Shown here in pieces: positions 43,929 to 55,900 of a stretch of 64,000 nt of DNA. A program made the translations under genes and the position numbers. The notes under the pieces are model-generated. The model was not told where the DNA came from, made no database searches, and was given only the letters and a program-made list of their open reading frames with translations. Location of the stretch: assembly GCF_016428975.1 (NCBI RefSeq), contig NZ_JAELTT010000009.1:1-64000 (forward strand), written 5' to 3'. This stretch comes from Dyella sp. ASV21 (GTDB lineage: Bacteria > Pseudomonadota > Gammaproteobacteria > Xanthomonadales > Rhodanobacteraceae). The number at the start of each line of letters is the position of its first letter. Position 1 is the stretch's first letter.

Positions 43929-44600
43929 ATGCTCGCCATGCTCGACTATGTTGCATTCGGATTGCTTGGCCTGTTGCCCATCGCCAATCCTGTGACCAGC
44001 GCTACGGTGCTGCTTGCGCTCACCGGGCGTTATCCGGAGGCCGAGCGCAATCGCCAGATCAACCGGGCGACCTTGTACGTGACCATTGTGTTGCTGATCT
44101 GCTTTTACGCCGGCAACGCGATCATCAGCGGCTTTGGCATTTCCATTCCCGGGCTGCGCCTGGCGGGTGGATTGATCGTGGCGTATATCGGTTTCGGCAT
44201 GTTGTTTCCGCCGGCTCGCGTGGCCGAGGACGAAGCGCAGGCCGAAATGGCCTCGCACGATGCGGAGGCCAAGCTGCAGGATATTGCCTTTATCCCGCTC
44301 ACCATGCCGTGCACTACGGGGCCGGGGACGATCGCTTTCATCATCAGCGCGTCTTCAGCTATTCCGGGTGCACGTCTGACACCGATGGTGCATCTGGGCG
44401 CGTGTTTGACGGCGGTGTTGTTCGCGCTGATCTTCTGGTTGTGCCTGCGCGGCGCCACCAAGATCATGCGTTTCCTTGGCGAAACCGGTATCGATGCGTT
44501 ATCGCGCGTGATGGGCTTTCTGCTGGTGTGCATCGGCGTGCAGTTCGTCATCAACGGCGTGCACGATCTGCTGCAGAGCTGGGGCCTTATCGTGGTGTGA
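43929..44600 (+). CDS. MarC family membrane protein
   Basis: A 223-residue inner-membrane protein with six predicted helices, opening FGLLGLLPIANPVTSATVLLAL, the MarC N-P motif. A soluble loop (about 97-120, VAEDEAQAEMASHDAEAKLQD) precedes PLTMPCTTGPGTIAF. Once linked to multidrug resistance, the family's role is not established. The ATG at 43929 has an AGGAAG site eight bases before it; an ATG 18 bases earlier is also in frame. It converges with aat. Confidence 0.9.
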   Translation: MLAMLDYVAFGLLGLLPIANPVTSATVLLALTGRYPEAERNRQINRATLYVTIVLLICFYAGNAIISGFGISIPGLRLAGGLIVAYIGFGMLFPPARVAEDEAQAEMASHDAEAKLQDIAFIPLTMPCTTGPGTIAFIISASSAIPGARLTPMVHLGACLTAVLFALIFWLCLRGATKIMRFLGETGIDALSRVMGFLLVCIGVQFVINGVHDLLQSWGLIVV

Positions 44601-44683
44601 CGATGGCCGCGACACGGCCGGCATCAGGCCAGGCGCCGACGCGCGGAAACAGGCTCGATTCCCGCCATGCCGCGCCGCAGCGG

Positions 44684-45415
44684 TCAGTCGTGGCGTGATC
44701 CCTCGAGTTGGGCCAAATGGTTGAACCTGGCCCAGCTCCCCGGCTGGCCCGGCAGGCGGGTCAGCTCGGCGATCATGCGCAGGAACTGGGCGCGCGGGTA
44801 TTCCACGGCGCCCAGCTGCAGCAGGTGCGGGTTGGTGACCTGCGCGTCGATCAGCGGGAAGCTCCAGCCGCGCAGCAGTTGGGCCAGCGCCGCCAGCGCC
44901 GCGCGCGAGCCGCCGCTCTGGCGACTGAACATGGATTCGCCGCAGAACAGTCGGCCGACCGCGATGCCGTAAATGCCCCCGATCAGGTCCTGGCCATCCC
45001 ACACCTCCACGCTATGGGCGTGTCCCAGGGCATGCAGCCGGGTATAGGCGTCGATCATGGGGGGCACGATCCAGGTGCCGGCCTGCCCGGGGCGCGGCGC
45101 GGCGCAGGCTTCCACCACGTCCTGGAAGGCATGATCCACGGTGATGCGCCAAGAGACTTCGGTCAGGCGGCGGCGCAGCGTGCGATTGATCTTGAGCGAG
45201 CTAGTGTGGAATACGCAGCGCGGGTCGGGCGACCACCACAGCAGGGGTTCGTCCTCGTTAAACCAGGGAAAGATGCCCTGGGCGTAGGCCGCCAGCAGTC
45301 GACGCGGCGACAGATCGCCGCCGAACGCGAGCAAGCCGTTCGGCTCTTGCAGCGCCTTGCGCGGATCGGGGAAATGGTCCGGCTTGGCCGAATCGAGCAA
45401 GGGCAATCGGATCAT
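44684..45415 (-). CDS. aat: Leucyl/phenylalanyl-tRNA-protein transferase
   Basis: Adds Leu or Phe from tRNA to N-terminal Arg/Lys of proteins, marking them for ClpAP through the N-end rule. The 243-residue protein shows LLAFGGDLSPRRLLAAYAQGIFPWF, PLLWWSPDPRCVF, and GGIYGIAVGRLFCGESMFSR. In E. coli aat lies near trxB, as here. No infA or ate-like gene is adjacent. Confidence 0.95.
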   Translation of the reverse strand: MIRLPLLDSAKPDHFPDPRKALQEPNGLLAFGGDLSPRRLLAAYAQGIFPWFNEDEPLLWWSPDPRCVFHTSSLKINRTLRRRLTEVSWRITVDHAFQDVVEACAAPRPGQAGTWIVPPMIDAYTRLHALGHAHSVEVWDGQDLIGGIYGIAVGRLFCGESMFSRQSGGSRAALAALAQLLRGWSFPLIDAQVTNPHLLQLGAVEYPRAQFLRMIAELTRLPGQPGSWARFNHLAQLEGSRHD

Positions 45416-45758
45416 CGTGGCATCTGCGCGCTCGGGTTTCAGGGGCGCCGGCGAGGCCGCGTTGGCGCGGCGGACAGGAAAAGTAGGCCTTATTGCTGCC
45501 GGTTGGGCAAGTATTTAGAGCCCCATGGGGCAGGCGACGGGTCGATGAGAGCGCGTGCAGGTAGTCGTGGAGTACTCGCCGCAAGCGCTCAGGCTGATCG
45601 AGCATGACAAAGTGGCGCGCGCGTGAGGTTGATGCCCGGTTGAGGTGGCAAGCATCGACCACATGATCCCTTTCCGGGGCGGCCATGGTGCGCACCCACG
45701 CCCACCCTTCTGACTGGGGATAAGGGTAGGCGGCCGGTTGTGGTCGGCATGGCGCTCG
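45416..45758. other. Gap between aat and the FemAB-like gene
   Basis: 343 bases with no intact gene. It holds the alpha/beta-hydrolase remnant at 45546-45620 (minus strand). No clear terminator, promoter, repeat array or RNA gene was seen in the rest. Confidence 0.5.
45546..45620 (-). pseudogene. Remnant of an alpha/beta-hydrolase C-terminus
   Basis: About 25 codons on the minus strand read R-A-R-H-F-V-M-L-D-Q-P-E-R-L-R-R-V-L-H-D-Y-L, a close match to the C-terminal helix of many alpha/beta-hydrolases, where H-F-V/M-x-x-D-Q-P-E follows the catalytic His. Upstream and downstream the frame shows no hydrolase-like sequence, so only the tail survives. This is judged by pattern, without a search. 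Confidence 0.45.
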
Positions 45759-46895
45759 TCACGGCGCGTGAGCGTAAGGGCTGTGATCGAGCAGATCCCG
45801 CGCGTAGTCATCCACGGCCTCCGCTTCGCGCTGAAGCGCGGCGCGCACGGCGGCGCGGAAGCCTTCGTTCACCAGCAGGTGGCGCGAGTGCGTGCGCACG
45901 GGGAGGAAGCCGCGCGCGAGTTTGTGCTCGCCCTGCGCGCCCGGCTCGAAGCGTTGCAGCCCGCACGCGATGGCATGCTCGATGCCCTGGTAGTAGCACA
46001 GCTCAAAGTGCAGGCCGGGGACGTCTTCTATCGCTCCCCAGTAGCGGCCGTACAGGCAATGGCGGCTTTGCATGAACAGTGCCATGGCGATGATGTCGTC
46101 GTGGCGGCGGGCCAGCGCAACATGGGTGACATTACCCAGGCTTAGGCCGAACTCCAGGAACATCGCGCGGGTCAGCGCGGCATGGTTGCCTTTGGCGTCG
46201 AAGGTGGCCTGGTACAGCGCGTGGATACGCTGCCACTCGTACGTGCCAAGACTGTGCCCCGCGCGCATCTCGATGCGTAGCCCGGCTTCCGCCACATGGG
46301 CGCGTTCCTGCCGAATGTTTTTTCGCTTCTTGTGGTTGAGGGCGGCGAGGAAATCCGCGAATTGCGCGTAGCCGTGGTTGTGCCAATGGAACTGCACATC
46401 CGAGCGGGCCAGCCAATGGTCGTCAAAGGCGGCCAGTTCCCCGGGCAGCAGGAAATTGGCATGCACCGATGAAAGCTTCATCTCCTCGGCAAAGCGCGCC
46501 ATGGCCTCGACCAACATGCGTTGCCGCGAAGGCGCGGCGGCATCCGTGCCGGCCAGCAGGCGAGAGCCGGGCACCGGAGAGTAAGGCGCGGCGTTGAGCA
46601 GCTTGGGGTAGTAGTCGCCACCGGCGCGCTCCCAGGCGCTGGCCCAGCTCCAATCAAAGACGAACTCGCCGTGGGAATTGCCCTTGAGATAGAGCGGTGC
46701 GGCGGCGATCAGGCGATCGTCTTCATAGAGACCCAGATGGTGCGCCTGCCAGCCCCAGTCAGGCCGGATGCAGCCGGTGCGCTCCAGAGCGGCGAGAAAG
46801 GCGTGCGAAACGAACGGGTTGTCGTCCGCGCGCAGCGCATCCCAGGCGGCTGCGGGAATCTCGTCGATGCGGGAATGAAAACGGGCTTCGATCAC
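45759..46895 (-). CDS. FemAB-like GNAT acyltransferase (COG3146)
   Basis: A 378-residue protein of the peptidogalycan-recognition/GNAT FemAB_like family. It has a conserved first half (EIPAAAWDALRADDNPFVSHAFLAALE, HHLGLYEDDRLIAAAPLYLKGNSHGEFVFDWSWA) and second half (KKRKNIRQERAHV, GRYWGAIEDVPGLHFELCYYQGIEHAIACGL, FEPGAQGEHKLARGFLP). Function is not known; an aminoacyl or acyl transfer is inferred from fold. The start is GTG at 46895. It lies between aat and the DsbA-like gene on one strand. Confidence 0.9.
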   Translation of the reverse strand: MIEARFHSRIDEIPAAAWDALRADDNPFVSHAFLAALERTGCIRPDWGWQAHHLGLYEDDRLIAAAPLYLKGNSHGEFVFDWSWASAWERAGGDYYPKLLNAAPYSPVPGSRLLAGTDAAAPSRQRMLVEAMARFAEEMKLSSVHANFLLPGELAAFDDHWLARSDVQFHWHNHGYAQFADFLAALNHKKRKNIRQERAHVAEAGLRIEMRAGHSLGTYEWQRIHALYQATFDAKGNHAALTRAMFLEFGLSLGNVTHVALARRHDDIIAMALFMQSRHCLYGRYWGAIEDVPGLHFELCYYQGIEHAIACGLQRFEPGAQGEHKLARGFLPVRTHSRHLLVNEGFRAAVRAALQREAEAVDDYARDLLDHSPYAHAP

Positions 46896-46936
46896 GGGCG
46901 AAAGCGCGGCGATCGTTGGCGAGCGCCGCGCATCCT

Positions 46937-47590
46937 TCAGTGCACCGCAGGCAGCAGCGCGGCGATGCGGTTGACGAACGCCTGGGGGCGTCCGTAGTCG
47001 TGGTGATGCGGCAACAGCTGCAAGCGGCCGCCCACCTCAAGCGCCAGCGTGGGAAAGCCCTGGCCACCCAGCGAGCCCAGCAGGCGGCGACTGGCTTCGA
47101 TGTGCTCCAGCGTCTCGGTGCCGTGCAGCCTGGCAAAGGACGCCTCGAAGGCACCGCCGTCCAGGCCGATCTGCTCGGCCAGCTCAGTCAGCACCGAGGG
47201 CTCCACCACGCGCAGGCCACGCTGGTAATGCGCATTCTGGATGGCGACCAGCATCGGATACCCCTGGGCGGCATCCAGCGCCTGCGCCGCCAGGATGGCG
47301 GCTATGGGCGGCAGCGAGAACAGCACCGTGTCCTGTTCGGCCAGCAGGCCTTCCAGATACGGCTTGCCGAACGGTTGGCCGCTCAGCGAGGCGATGCGTT
47401 CGTCCGAATGGGCGATGTGTTCGGCCAGTTGTGGATCGAGCGTGCGCGGCTCGTCGAACAGGCCGCCGCCGTGCAAGGCCAGCGCAACGCGGTTGCCGAG
47501 CGTTTCGGCGACCGCGCTGACCAGCGGCTGCGCGGCGTAGCACCAGCCGCACAGTGGGTCATGGATGTAATGCAGCGTGGCTATGCTCAT
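46937..47590 (-). CDS. DsbA-like thioredoxin-fold protein
   Basis: A 217-residue thiol oxidoreductase of the COG3531 FrnE/DsbA type without a signal peptide, so cytoplasmic. The active site is Cys14-Gly-Trp-Cys17 in PLCGWCYAA, and the cis-Pro follows in GFPTLALE. Its start lies directly after the trxB stop (TGA then ATG), so it is co-translated with thioredoxin reductase. That pairing suggests a thiol redox partner of TrxB; the in vivo substrate is unknown. Confidence 0.88.
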   Translation of the reverse strand: MSIATLHYIHDPLCGWCYAAQPLVSAVAETLGNRVALALHGGGLFDEPRTLDPQLAEHIAHSDERIASLSGQPFGKPYLEGLLAEQDTVLFSLPPIAAILAAQALDAAQGYPMLVAIQNAHYQRGLRVVEPSVLTELAEQIGLDGGAFEASFARLHGTETLEHIEASRRLLGSLGGQGFPTLALEVGGRLQLLPHHHDYGRPQAFVNRIAALLPAVH

Positions 47591-49176
<1,586 letters not shown>

Positions 49177-51504
49177 GTGGCGCGTAGCGCGAACGTCAAA
49201 AAGGAAAAGCAGCGCGAGGGCCTCAGCGAGGAGCTCAAGCGCCGTCTGCGCGAGGCTGGTGCGTTGCTGGTGGTGCCGCTGGCGTTGTATCTGCTGGTCT
49301 GCCTGTTCAGTTACAACGACCAAGACCCCAGTTGGGGCCATGTCGGCACGGTCGAGCACGCGCGCAACTTTGGCGGCTCGGTGGGCGCCAATATCGCCAA
49401 TGTGCTGCGCTACATCTTCGGGCTGGTGTCTTACTGCTTCCCGGCATTGCTGCTGTTGCTCGGTGTGCAGGTGCTGCGCCATCGCGGCGAGCGCAGCGTG
49501 CAGCCGTGGGAGCCCTCCCTGCGCCTGATCGGCTCGGTGTTCTTTTTCATCACCGCGCCGGCCTTGCTGTATCTGAATTTCCATGACGAACCGGTGCTGC
49601 CCCAGGGTGTGGGCGGCATCATCGGCATGTGGGTGGGCCGCGGTTTGCTGCATGCGCTGGGCGACAAGGGCGCGCCGTTGTTGTTGCTGGCGCTGTTCCT
49701 GGTGGCGGTGACGCTGGCCACCGGGTTGTCCTGGTTCCGGGTCATGGACATGATCGGGCAGGGCGTGCTGCGCCTTGCCGGCTGGTTCGGCGGCAAGCTC
49801 CGCGAAGCGCCGGAAGTGCTGGCAGCGCGCCAGGCGCGCGCCGAGCGCGAGGTGGTAAAGAAGACCGAGGCGGTCAAGCAAGCCAAGCGCGAGCCGGTGC
49901 GCATCGAAACGCCGCCGGCGCCGGTGGTGAAGAGCGAGCGCGCCAAGCTGGAAACGCAGATTCCGCTGTTCAGCGGTGCCTCCATGCCAGGCGAGCTGCC
50001 GCCGCTATCCCTGCTGGACGAAGCGCCGCCGCAGGGGCCGGGGTATTCGGAGGAAACGCTCGAGGTGCTGTCGCGCCAGGTCGAGCTCAAGCTCAAGGAT
50101 TTCCGTATCGAGGCCAAGGTGGTCGGGGTCTATCCGGGCCCGGTCATTACCCGCTTCGAACTGGAGCCGGCGGCTGGTGTGCGCGGCTCGCAGGTGTCGA
50201 GCCTGGACAAGGACATCGCGCGCGGCCTGTCGGTAGTGAGCGTGCGCGTGGTGGATGTGATTCCGGGCAAGAACGTGATCGGCCTGGAAATTCCCAACGC
50301 CAAGAAACAGATCGTGTATCTGTCCGAGATCCTGCGTTCGGACAAGTACGACCAGCTCAAGTCGCCGCTGGCGCTGGCGCTGGGCAAGGACATCGCCGGT
50401 CGCCCGTCGGTGGCCGACCTGGCCAAGATGCCGCATTTGCTGGTGGCCGGCACCACCGGCTCGGGCAAATCCGTCGCGGTGAACGCGATGGTGCTGAGCC
50501 TGCTCTACAAGAGCAGCCCCAAAGATGTGCGCATGATCATGATCGACCCGAAGATGCTGGAGCTCTCGGTGTACGAGGGTATCCCGCATCTGCTGGCGCC
50601 GGTGGTGACGGATATGAAGGAAGCCGCCAACGCGCTGCGTTGGTGCGTGGCCGAAATGGAGCGCCGCTACAAGCTGATGGCGGCCGTGGGCGTGCGCAAC
50701 CTGGCCGGCTTCAACAAGAAGGTGAGGGAGGCCGAGAATTCCGGCCAGCCGCTGCTGGACCCGCTGTTCCGTCCCAACCCGGAAATGCCGAACCTTTCGG
50801 CCGAGCCGTTGGAGCCGCTGTACCACATCGTGATCATCATCGACGAGTTCGCCGACATGATGATGATCGTCGGCAAGAAGGTCGAAGAACTCATCGCGCG
50901 TCTGGCGCAGAAGGCGCGTGCCGCTGGCGTGCATCTGATTCTCGCCACCCAGCGCCCGTCGGTGGACGTGATCACCGGCCTTATCAAGGCCAACATTCCG
51001 ACCCGCATCGCGTTCCAGGTATCGAGCAAGATCGATTCGCGCACCATCCTCGACCAGAGTGGCGCCGAAACGCTGCTCGGTCACGGTGACATGCTCTACC
51101 TGCCGCCGGGTACGGCCACGCCTGATCGCGTGCACGGCGCCTTCGTGGACGACCACGAGGTGCACAACGTGGTGAGCTGGCTCAGGGCCCAGGGCGCGCC
51201 GCAGTACATCGAAGGCGTGCTGGAAGAGGTGCAAGCCACCGCCGATGGCAAGTTCATCAACGACTCCGGCCTGCCGCAGGAAGGCGAGGAGGCCGGTGAC
51301 GCCGACGCCCAGCTGTACGACAAGGCCGTGCGCATCGTCACCGAGACGCGCCGCGCCTCGATTTCCGGTGTGCAGCGCCACTTGCGCATTGGCTACAACC
51401 GCGCCGCTCGTCTGATCGAACAGATGGAGCAGGACGGCGTGGTCAGTGCGCCCCAGCACAACGGCAACCGCGAAGTACTGGCACCGCCGCCGCCCAAGCA
51501 CTGA
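49177..51504 (+). CDS. ftsK: DNA translocase FtsK
   Basis: Divisome DNA pump that segregates chromosome termini and activates XerCD at dif. The 775-residue protein has four N-terminal membrane helices (about 28-190, starting [18 protein letters not shown]), a short charged Lys/Ala/Pro linker, and a C-terminal RecA-type motor with Walker [14 protein letters not shown] (about 424-436), Walker [13 protein letters not shown], and the gamma domain [21 protein letters not shown] that reads KOPS. The linker is much shorter than in E. coli FtsK, giving a SpoIIIE-like length, as is usual in Xanthomonadales. The start is GTG with AAAGG six bases upstream. Confidence 0.96.
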   Translation: MARSANVKKEKQREGLSEELKRRLREAGALLVVPLALYLLVCLFSYNDQDPSWGHVGTVEHARNFGGSVGANIANVLRYIFGLVSYCFPALLLLLGVQVLRHRGERSVQPWEPSLRLIGSVFFFITAPALLYLNFHDEPVLPQGVGGIIGMWVGRGLLHALGDKGAPLLLLALFLVAVTLATGLSWFRVMDMIGQGVLRLAGWFGGKLREAPEVLAARQARAEREVVKKTEAVKQAKREPVRIETPPAPVVKSERAKLETQIPLFSGASMPGELPPLSLLDEAPPQGPGYSEETLEVLSRQVELKLKDFRIEAKVVGVYPGPVITRFELEPAAGVRGSQVSSLDKDIARGLSVVSVRVVDVIPGKNVIGLEIPNAKKQIVYLSEILRSDKYDQLKSPLALALGKDIAGRPSVADLAKMPHLLVAGTTGSGKSVAVNAMVLSLLYKSSPKDVRMIMIDPKMLELSVYEGIPHLLAPVVTDMKEAANALRWCVAEMERRYKLMAAVGVRNLAGFNKKVREAENSGQPLLDPLFRPNPEMPNLSAEPLEPLYHIVIIIDEFADMMMIVGKKVEELIARLAQKARAAGVHLILATQRPSVDVITGLIKANIPTRIAFQVSSKIDSRTILDQSGAETLLGHGDMLYLPPGTATPDRVHGAFVDDHEVHNVVSWLRAQGAPQYIEGVLEEVQATADGKFINDSGLPQEGEEAGDADAQLYDKAVRIVTETRRASISGVQRHLRIGYNRAARLIEQMEQDGVVSAPQHNGNREVLAPPPPKH

Positions 51505-51627
51505 CAAGGGCCGTCGCCTCGGCCACCCGCCGGGGCGACGCGCTATTGCGCCCATCCCGCAGGCGCCAGTAGCCGTTAAGCTAGGGCGCCTCACACTTCG
51601 CCAGATCGCTTCAACGCCAGGGCCTCC

Positions 51628-52287
51628 ATGAAACGCTTCGTCCTTCTCGCTACCGCTGCCGTCGCGCTTTGCGTGGGCTCCATGGCTCAAGCCGCTGGCC
51701 CTGCCCGCAGCAAGCTCGATGCCTTTGCCAGCGGCATGCATTCGTTGACCGGCAAGTTCAGCCAGACGATGACCGACGCCAACGGTCGCCCCGGCAAGAC
51801 CAGCACGGGTACGCTCGCGCTGGAGGCGCCGCGGCAATTTCGCTGGGAGACGCTGGCGCCATCCAGGCAGACCATCGTGGCGGACGGTAGCCGCGTGTGG
51901 TTGTACGACCCGGACCTGGAACAGGTAACCGTGCGCGTGCAGAGTGCGGAGGAGTCGCATAGCCCGCTCACGGTGCTCACCGACGTCAAGCAGATGGACA
52001 AAGATTTCAATGCCGTGGAGCAGGGCGACCACGATGGCCTGAGCTGGCTGCGCCTTACCTCCAAGGCCAAGGACCCCCAGTTCGACTACGCCGACCTTGG
52101 CTTTGATGCCAACGGCCTGGCGCGCATGGTGTTCCGCGATCAGCTTGGCGCGGTGACCGACATTCGCTTCGCCGGATGGCAGCGCAACGTGGCGATTCCG
52201 CCGCAGACCTTCAACTTCGTGCCGCCGCAGGGTACCGATGTGATCGGCGATCTGCCGGTCATTACTACCCAGCCGATCAAGAACTAA
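51628..52287 (+). CDS. lolA: Outer-membrane lipoprotein carrier LolA
   Basis: Periplasmic chaperone that moves lipoproteins from LolCDE to LolB. The 219-residue protein has a signal peptide ending SMAQAA, followed by FASGMHSLTGKFSQTM and FRWETLAPSRQTIVADGSRVWLYDPDLEQVTV, the LolA barrel pattern. It follows ftsK by 123 bases, the standard order, but rarA, its usual next neighbour, is 11.6 kb away. Confidence 0.95.
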   Translation: MKRFVLLATAAVALCVGSMAQAAGPARSKLDAFASGMHSLTGKFSQTMTDANGRPGKTSTGTLALEAPRQFRWETLAPSRQTIVADGSRVWLYDPDLEQVTVRVQSAEESHSPLTVLTDVKQMDKDFNAVEQGDHDGLSWLRLTSKAKDPQFDYADLGFDANGLARMVFRDQLGAVTDIRFAGWQRNVAIPPQTFNFVPPQGTDVIGDLPVITTQPIKN

Positions 52288-52295
52288 GCATCGCC

Positions 52296-52958
52296 GTGTT
52301 GCGCCAGCTGCCGCGTTGGGCCTGGTTCGGCGGCGGCTTGCTGGCGCTGATCGCCGGCTGTATCAACGCGGTCGGTTATCTGTGTTTCCGGCATCAGCCG
52401 ATCACCCATCTCACCGGCACCAGCACGGAGTTTGGCTTGGCGCTGGCCCGGCTCGATGGTGGGGAAATCGTGCATTGGGGGCTGGCCATAGCCTCCTTCC
52501 TGGCCGGCGCGGTGCTCAGTGGCTACATCGTGCAGCAGAGCACGCTCAAGCTGGGGCGGCGCTACGGCGTGGTGTTGATGTTGGAGTCCGCACTGCTGTT
52601 CGCCGCGACGCCGCTGATTCGCGACGCGCACGATCTCGGCCTGTATCTCGCGTCGGCGGCCTGTGGCTTGCAGAACGCCATGGTGAGCACCTATAGCGGC
52701 GCGACCTTTCGCACCACGCACCTCTCCGGCATTTTCACCGACCTGGGCATCTACCTGGGCCAACGCCTGCGTGGATTGGAAGTGGACATGCTGCGCGTGC
52801 ATGTATGCCTGCTGGTGGCCAGCCACTTCATCGTGGGGGCCACCTTGGGCACGTTGGGCTTCCTGCATTGGCAGGAGCGGGTGCTGTTGCTGCCGGCCGC
52901 GATAACCGGCGTGGTCGGCCTGAGCTACGCCATCTATCGGCACCGTCACCTGCGCTGA
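52296..52958 (+). CDS. DUF1275 (YoaK-like) membrane protein
   Basis: A 220-residue membrane protein with about six helices and DUF1275 hallmarks: NAVGYLCFRHQPITHLTGTST near the start, and ACGLQNAMVSTYSGATFRTTHLSGIFTDLGI in the middle. Function unknown; members occur widely as YoaK. The start is GTG at 52296, eight bases after lolA stops, without its own clear ribosome site, so translation may be coupled to lolA. It is the first gene of the lolA-rarA insertion. Confidence 0.88.
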   Translation: MLRQLPRWAWFGGGLLALIAGCINAVGYLCFRHQPITHLTGTSTEFGLALARLDGGEIVHWGLAIASFLAGAVLSGYIVQQSTLKLGRRYGVVLMLESALLFAATPLIRDAHDLGLYLASAACGLQNAMVSTYSGATFRTTHLSGIFTDLGIYLGQRLRGLEVDMLRVHVCLLVASHFIVGATLGTLGFLHWQERVLLLPAAITGVVGLSYAIYRHRHLR

Positions 52959-52965
52959 AGCCGAC

Positions 52966-55900
52966 TCACTTTGCCGCGACGGATCGATTGCGGCCCGCGT
53001 GCTTTGCCTCGTAAAGCGCGGCATCGGCACGTGATAGCCACTGCGACAGGGTCTCGCCGGTGCGCCACGCGGCCACGCCGATGCTGGCCGTAATGGCAAT
53101 GCGTTGCCCCTCGTAGACAATAGGGCTGGCAGCCAGGGCGAGACGTATGCGCTCGGCCATGGCCAAACCCTGCTCCAGGTTGCCATCGGTGAGGCATACC
53201 ACCATCTCTTCGCCGCCGTAGCGGCCGACCAGATCGCCTTCGCGGGATTGGGCCTGCATCACCTGGCCGCAAACCCGGATGACTTCATCGCCAGCGAGGT
53301 GACCGTAGGCATCGTTGATCTGCTTGAAGCCATCGAGATCCAGCAGGGCAATGCACGCACCGCCATCGTCCGCCAGCTGGCGCACGCCTTCGGCGAGCTC
53401 AAGGAAGCGTCGACGGTTGTAGAGGCCGGTGAGCCCGTCGGTACTGGCCAACTCGTCCAGGCGCCGGTTGGCGCTGACCAGGTCACGGGTATGTACGTCG
53501 ATCTGTTGCTGCAGTTCACGCGCTTTTCGATGCAGGTACAGCGTGCGCAGCTGGATCACGCCGATCAACAGGGCCAGCAGCAATACGCCGCCGCCGATCA
53601 TGGCCGAGACGGTCTCGTACCAGCGTGGCTCGGCGGTAACGCCTACCACCGTTTCGAACACGCGTGGCTGCATGCCCATGGTCTGGGCGCGCAGATGCAA
53701 TTGGTAGTTGCCATGCGGAAGGTTGGTGTAGAGCGCTGAAGGCAGGCTGCCGCGTGGCACCTCGATCCAGTTTTCGTCGAAATCATCCATGCGGTAGCTG
53801 TAATAGGTCTCCGTCGGCGCCTGAAAGTCGAGCAGTGAAAAATCCACACGAAGGCTGCGGTTATGCGGCCCCAGGCGCAGCGTTTCGCCCGGGCGCGGCA
53901 ACTTGCCGAAGGCAAGCGGCAAGCCATTGAGGGTGGCGTAGGTAATGGCAAGCGGCGGATCGGGCGTATCGGTCGGGCGCCAACTGGGGCGGATCACGGT
54001 GAGGCCGCCCAGTCCGCCGAACAGCAATTCGCCGCCCGGCGCGCGCGCCGATGCCGCATACACGTAGCTGCTGATGCGCAGGCCATCGCGGCCGCTGAGG
54101 TTGCGCACGACGTGCGTGTTGCCGTCGATCATGGAAATGCCGTTAGGCAGGCTCACCCACGGATTACCCTGGTCGTCGGATTGCACGGCGTTGACGTTCT
54201 GGCTGCTTAGTCCCTGCGCGACGCCAATGGTGCGAAAGCGATAGGGCTCGCCCGCGTTGCGGGGCTCCAGCATGGCCACGCCGCCATACGTGCCCACCCA
54301 CAGGCCGCCCTGCGGATCGTCGGTAACAGAGCTGACCAAGTTGTTGGGCAGGCTCTGCGGATCGCCCGATTGGTTGATGAGGTTGGTGAAACCACGCGTC
54401 TGCAGGATGTCGTTGGCTATGCTGATGCCGTGACTGGTCACGTACCAGGTCGCGTTGCCGATCTGCGCTATGCGGCGCACGGTGTTGCTGCCCAGGCTGC
54501 GGGCGTCGTTGGCGTCGTGCTCGAAGTGCACCAATGCGTGCGTGCGCAAGTCGTAGCGATAGACGCCGTCATAGGTGCCGATCAGCAGTTGCTGGCCTTC
54601 GGTTAGCAGGTGCAGTACAGGCTTGTCATCCAGCGCGGGCAGTACCGAGTTCTCCAGGGTGAGCGTGTCGGGCGAGATGCGGGCCAACCCCTGCGTACCT
54701 ACCCAGATGGTGCCGTCGGGGGCTTCCGCGAAGGCCTGCACATCGCGGCGCGTCTGGTTGCCTCCCAGTTGCAGGTGGCGGATCACGGCCCGGTCCAGAT
54801 CGATCATGTCGATGCTGCCTGCGCTCATGCCCAGCCAGATGCGCCCGCGCGTGTCGACAAAGATGCCGCGCACATTGGTATTGGCCAGCGTGCGGTTTTC
54901 CTGGGTGGAAGGCAGCAGGGCGAACGCGGTGCGCGCATTGAGCGTGTGGCGCGCGACGCCCAGGTCGGTAGCCACCCATACATTGCCGGACTGATCCTGC
55001 AGCAACGCCCGCACCGAATCGCCAGGCAGTGACGAGGGCATGGCCGCGTCATGCGCTAGTGGGCGCACACCATGGCCGCCGGGCGTATAGCTCATCACGC
55101 CATCGCCATCCGTGCCCAGCCAGACCGTATCGGACGATACCTCCAGGATGTCGCGCACGGTGGGGCGGCGCTCCTGCCCCGGCAGGTAGCCGCTGAAGCC
55201 ATCCACGGTTTGCCAGTGGCCGTCGGCATCGCGATAGACCGCACCCGATCGCGTGCTACCCACCCATAAGCGTCCCTCGCGGTCCTCGTGCAGCGTCCAG
55301 ATGCCGTCGTTCAATACCGCGTCGACGTCGCCGTGCGGGCGGCGCGGACGCACGAAGTTTTTGGTGCCGGCAAAGCGTACGAACAGACCATTGTTGTTAC
55401 CTAGCCACAGATTGCCGGCGCGGTCCTGAAGGACGCTGAAGTTGCGCGATGATGTGCCTGCGTCGGTCGGCACCGGGGTAATGCGGTCGGTGTGAAGGTC
55501 CAGGCGGTCTAGCCCCAGTTCGCTGGCAATCCACACGCCCGCGTCGCCGTCGTGCGCCAACGCATAGATTTTGCGGTCGCTGGTGCCGCCCTTGCCGACC
55601 GGATAATGGCGAAAGCTGTTGGTGGCCGGGTAAAAGCGCGCCAGGCCGCCCGCGTTGGTGCCCACCAGTAAGCTGCCGTCGGGCAAGGTGAGCAGGTTGC
55701 GCACGTAGGCATCGGGCAAGCCGCTGGCCGAATCGCTCGCGGTGAACACCTGCATGCGGTAGCCGTCGTAGCGCACCAGGCCGCTCATGGTGCCGATCCA
55801 CACCAGATTGCGCTGGTCTTGCGCGAGCGCGGTGGTGATCGAGTGCGGCAGACCATCGCTGACGCTCAGGCGTTCGAACCACGGGGTATCGAATGGCGCC

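Noticed and set aside
50005-52032. Open frame of 675 codons on the minus strand
   Set aside because: It runs antisense to ftsK and lolA, has His/Arg-rich composition typical of complementary frames in high-GC genes, and shows no domain or ribosome site.
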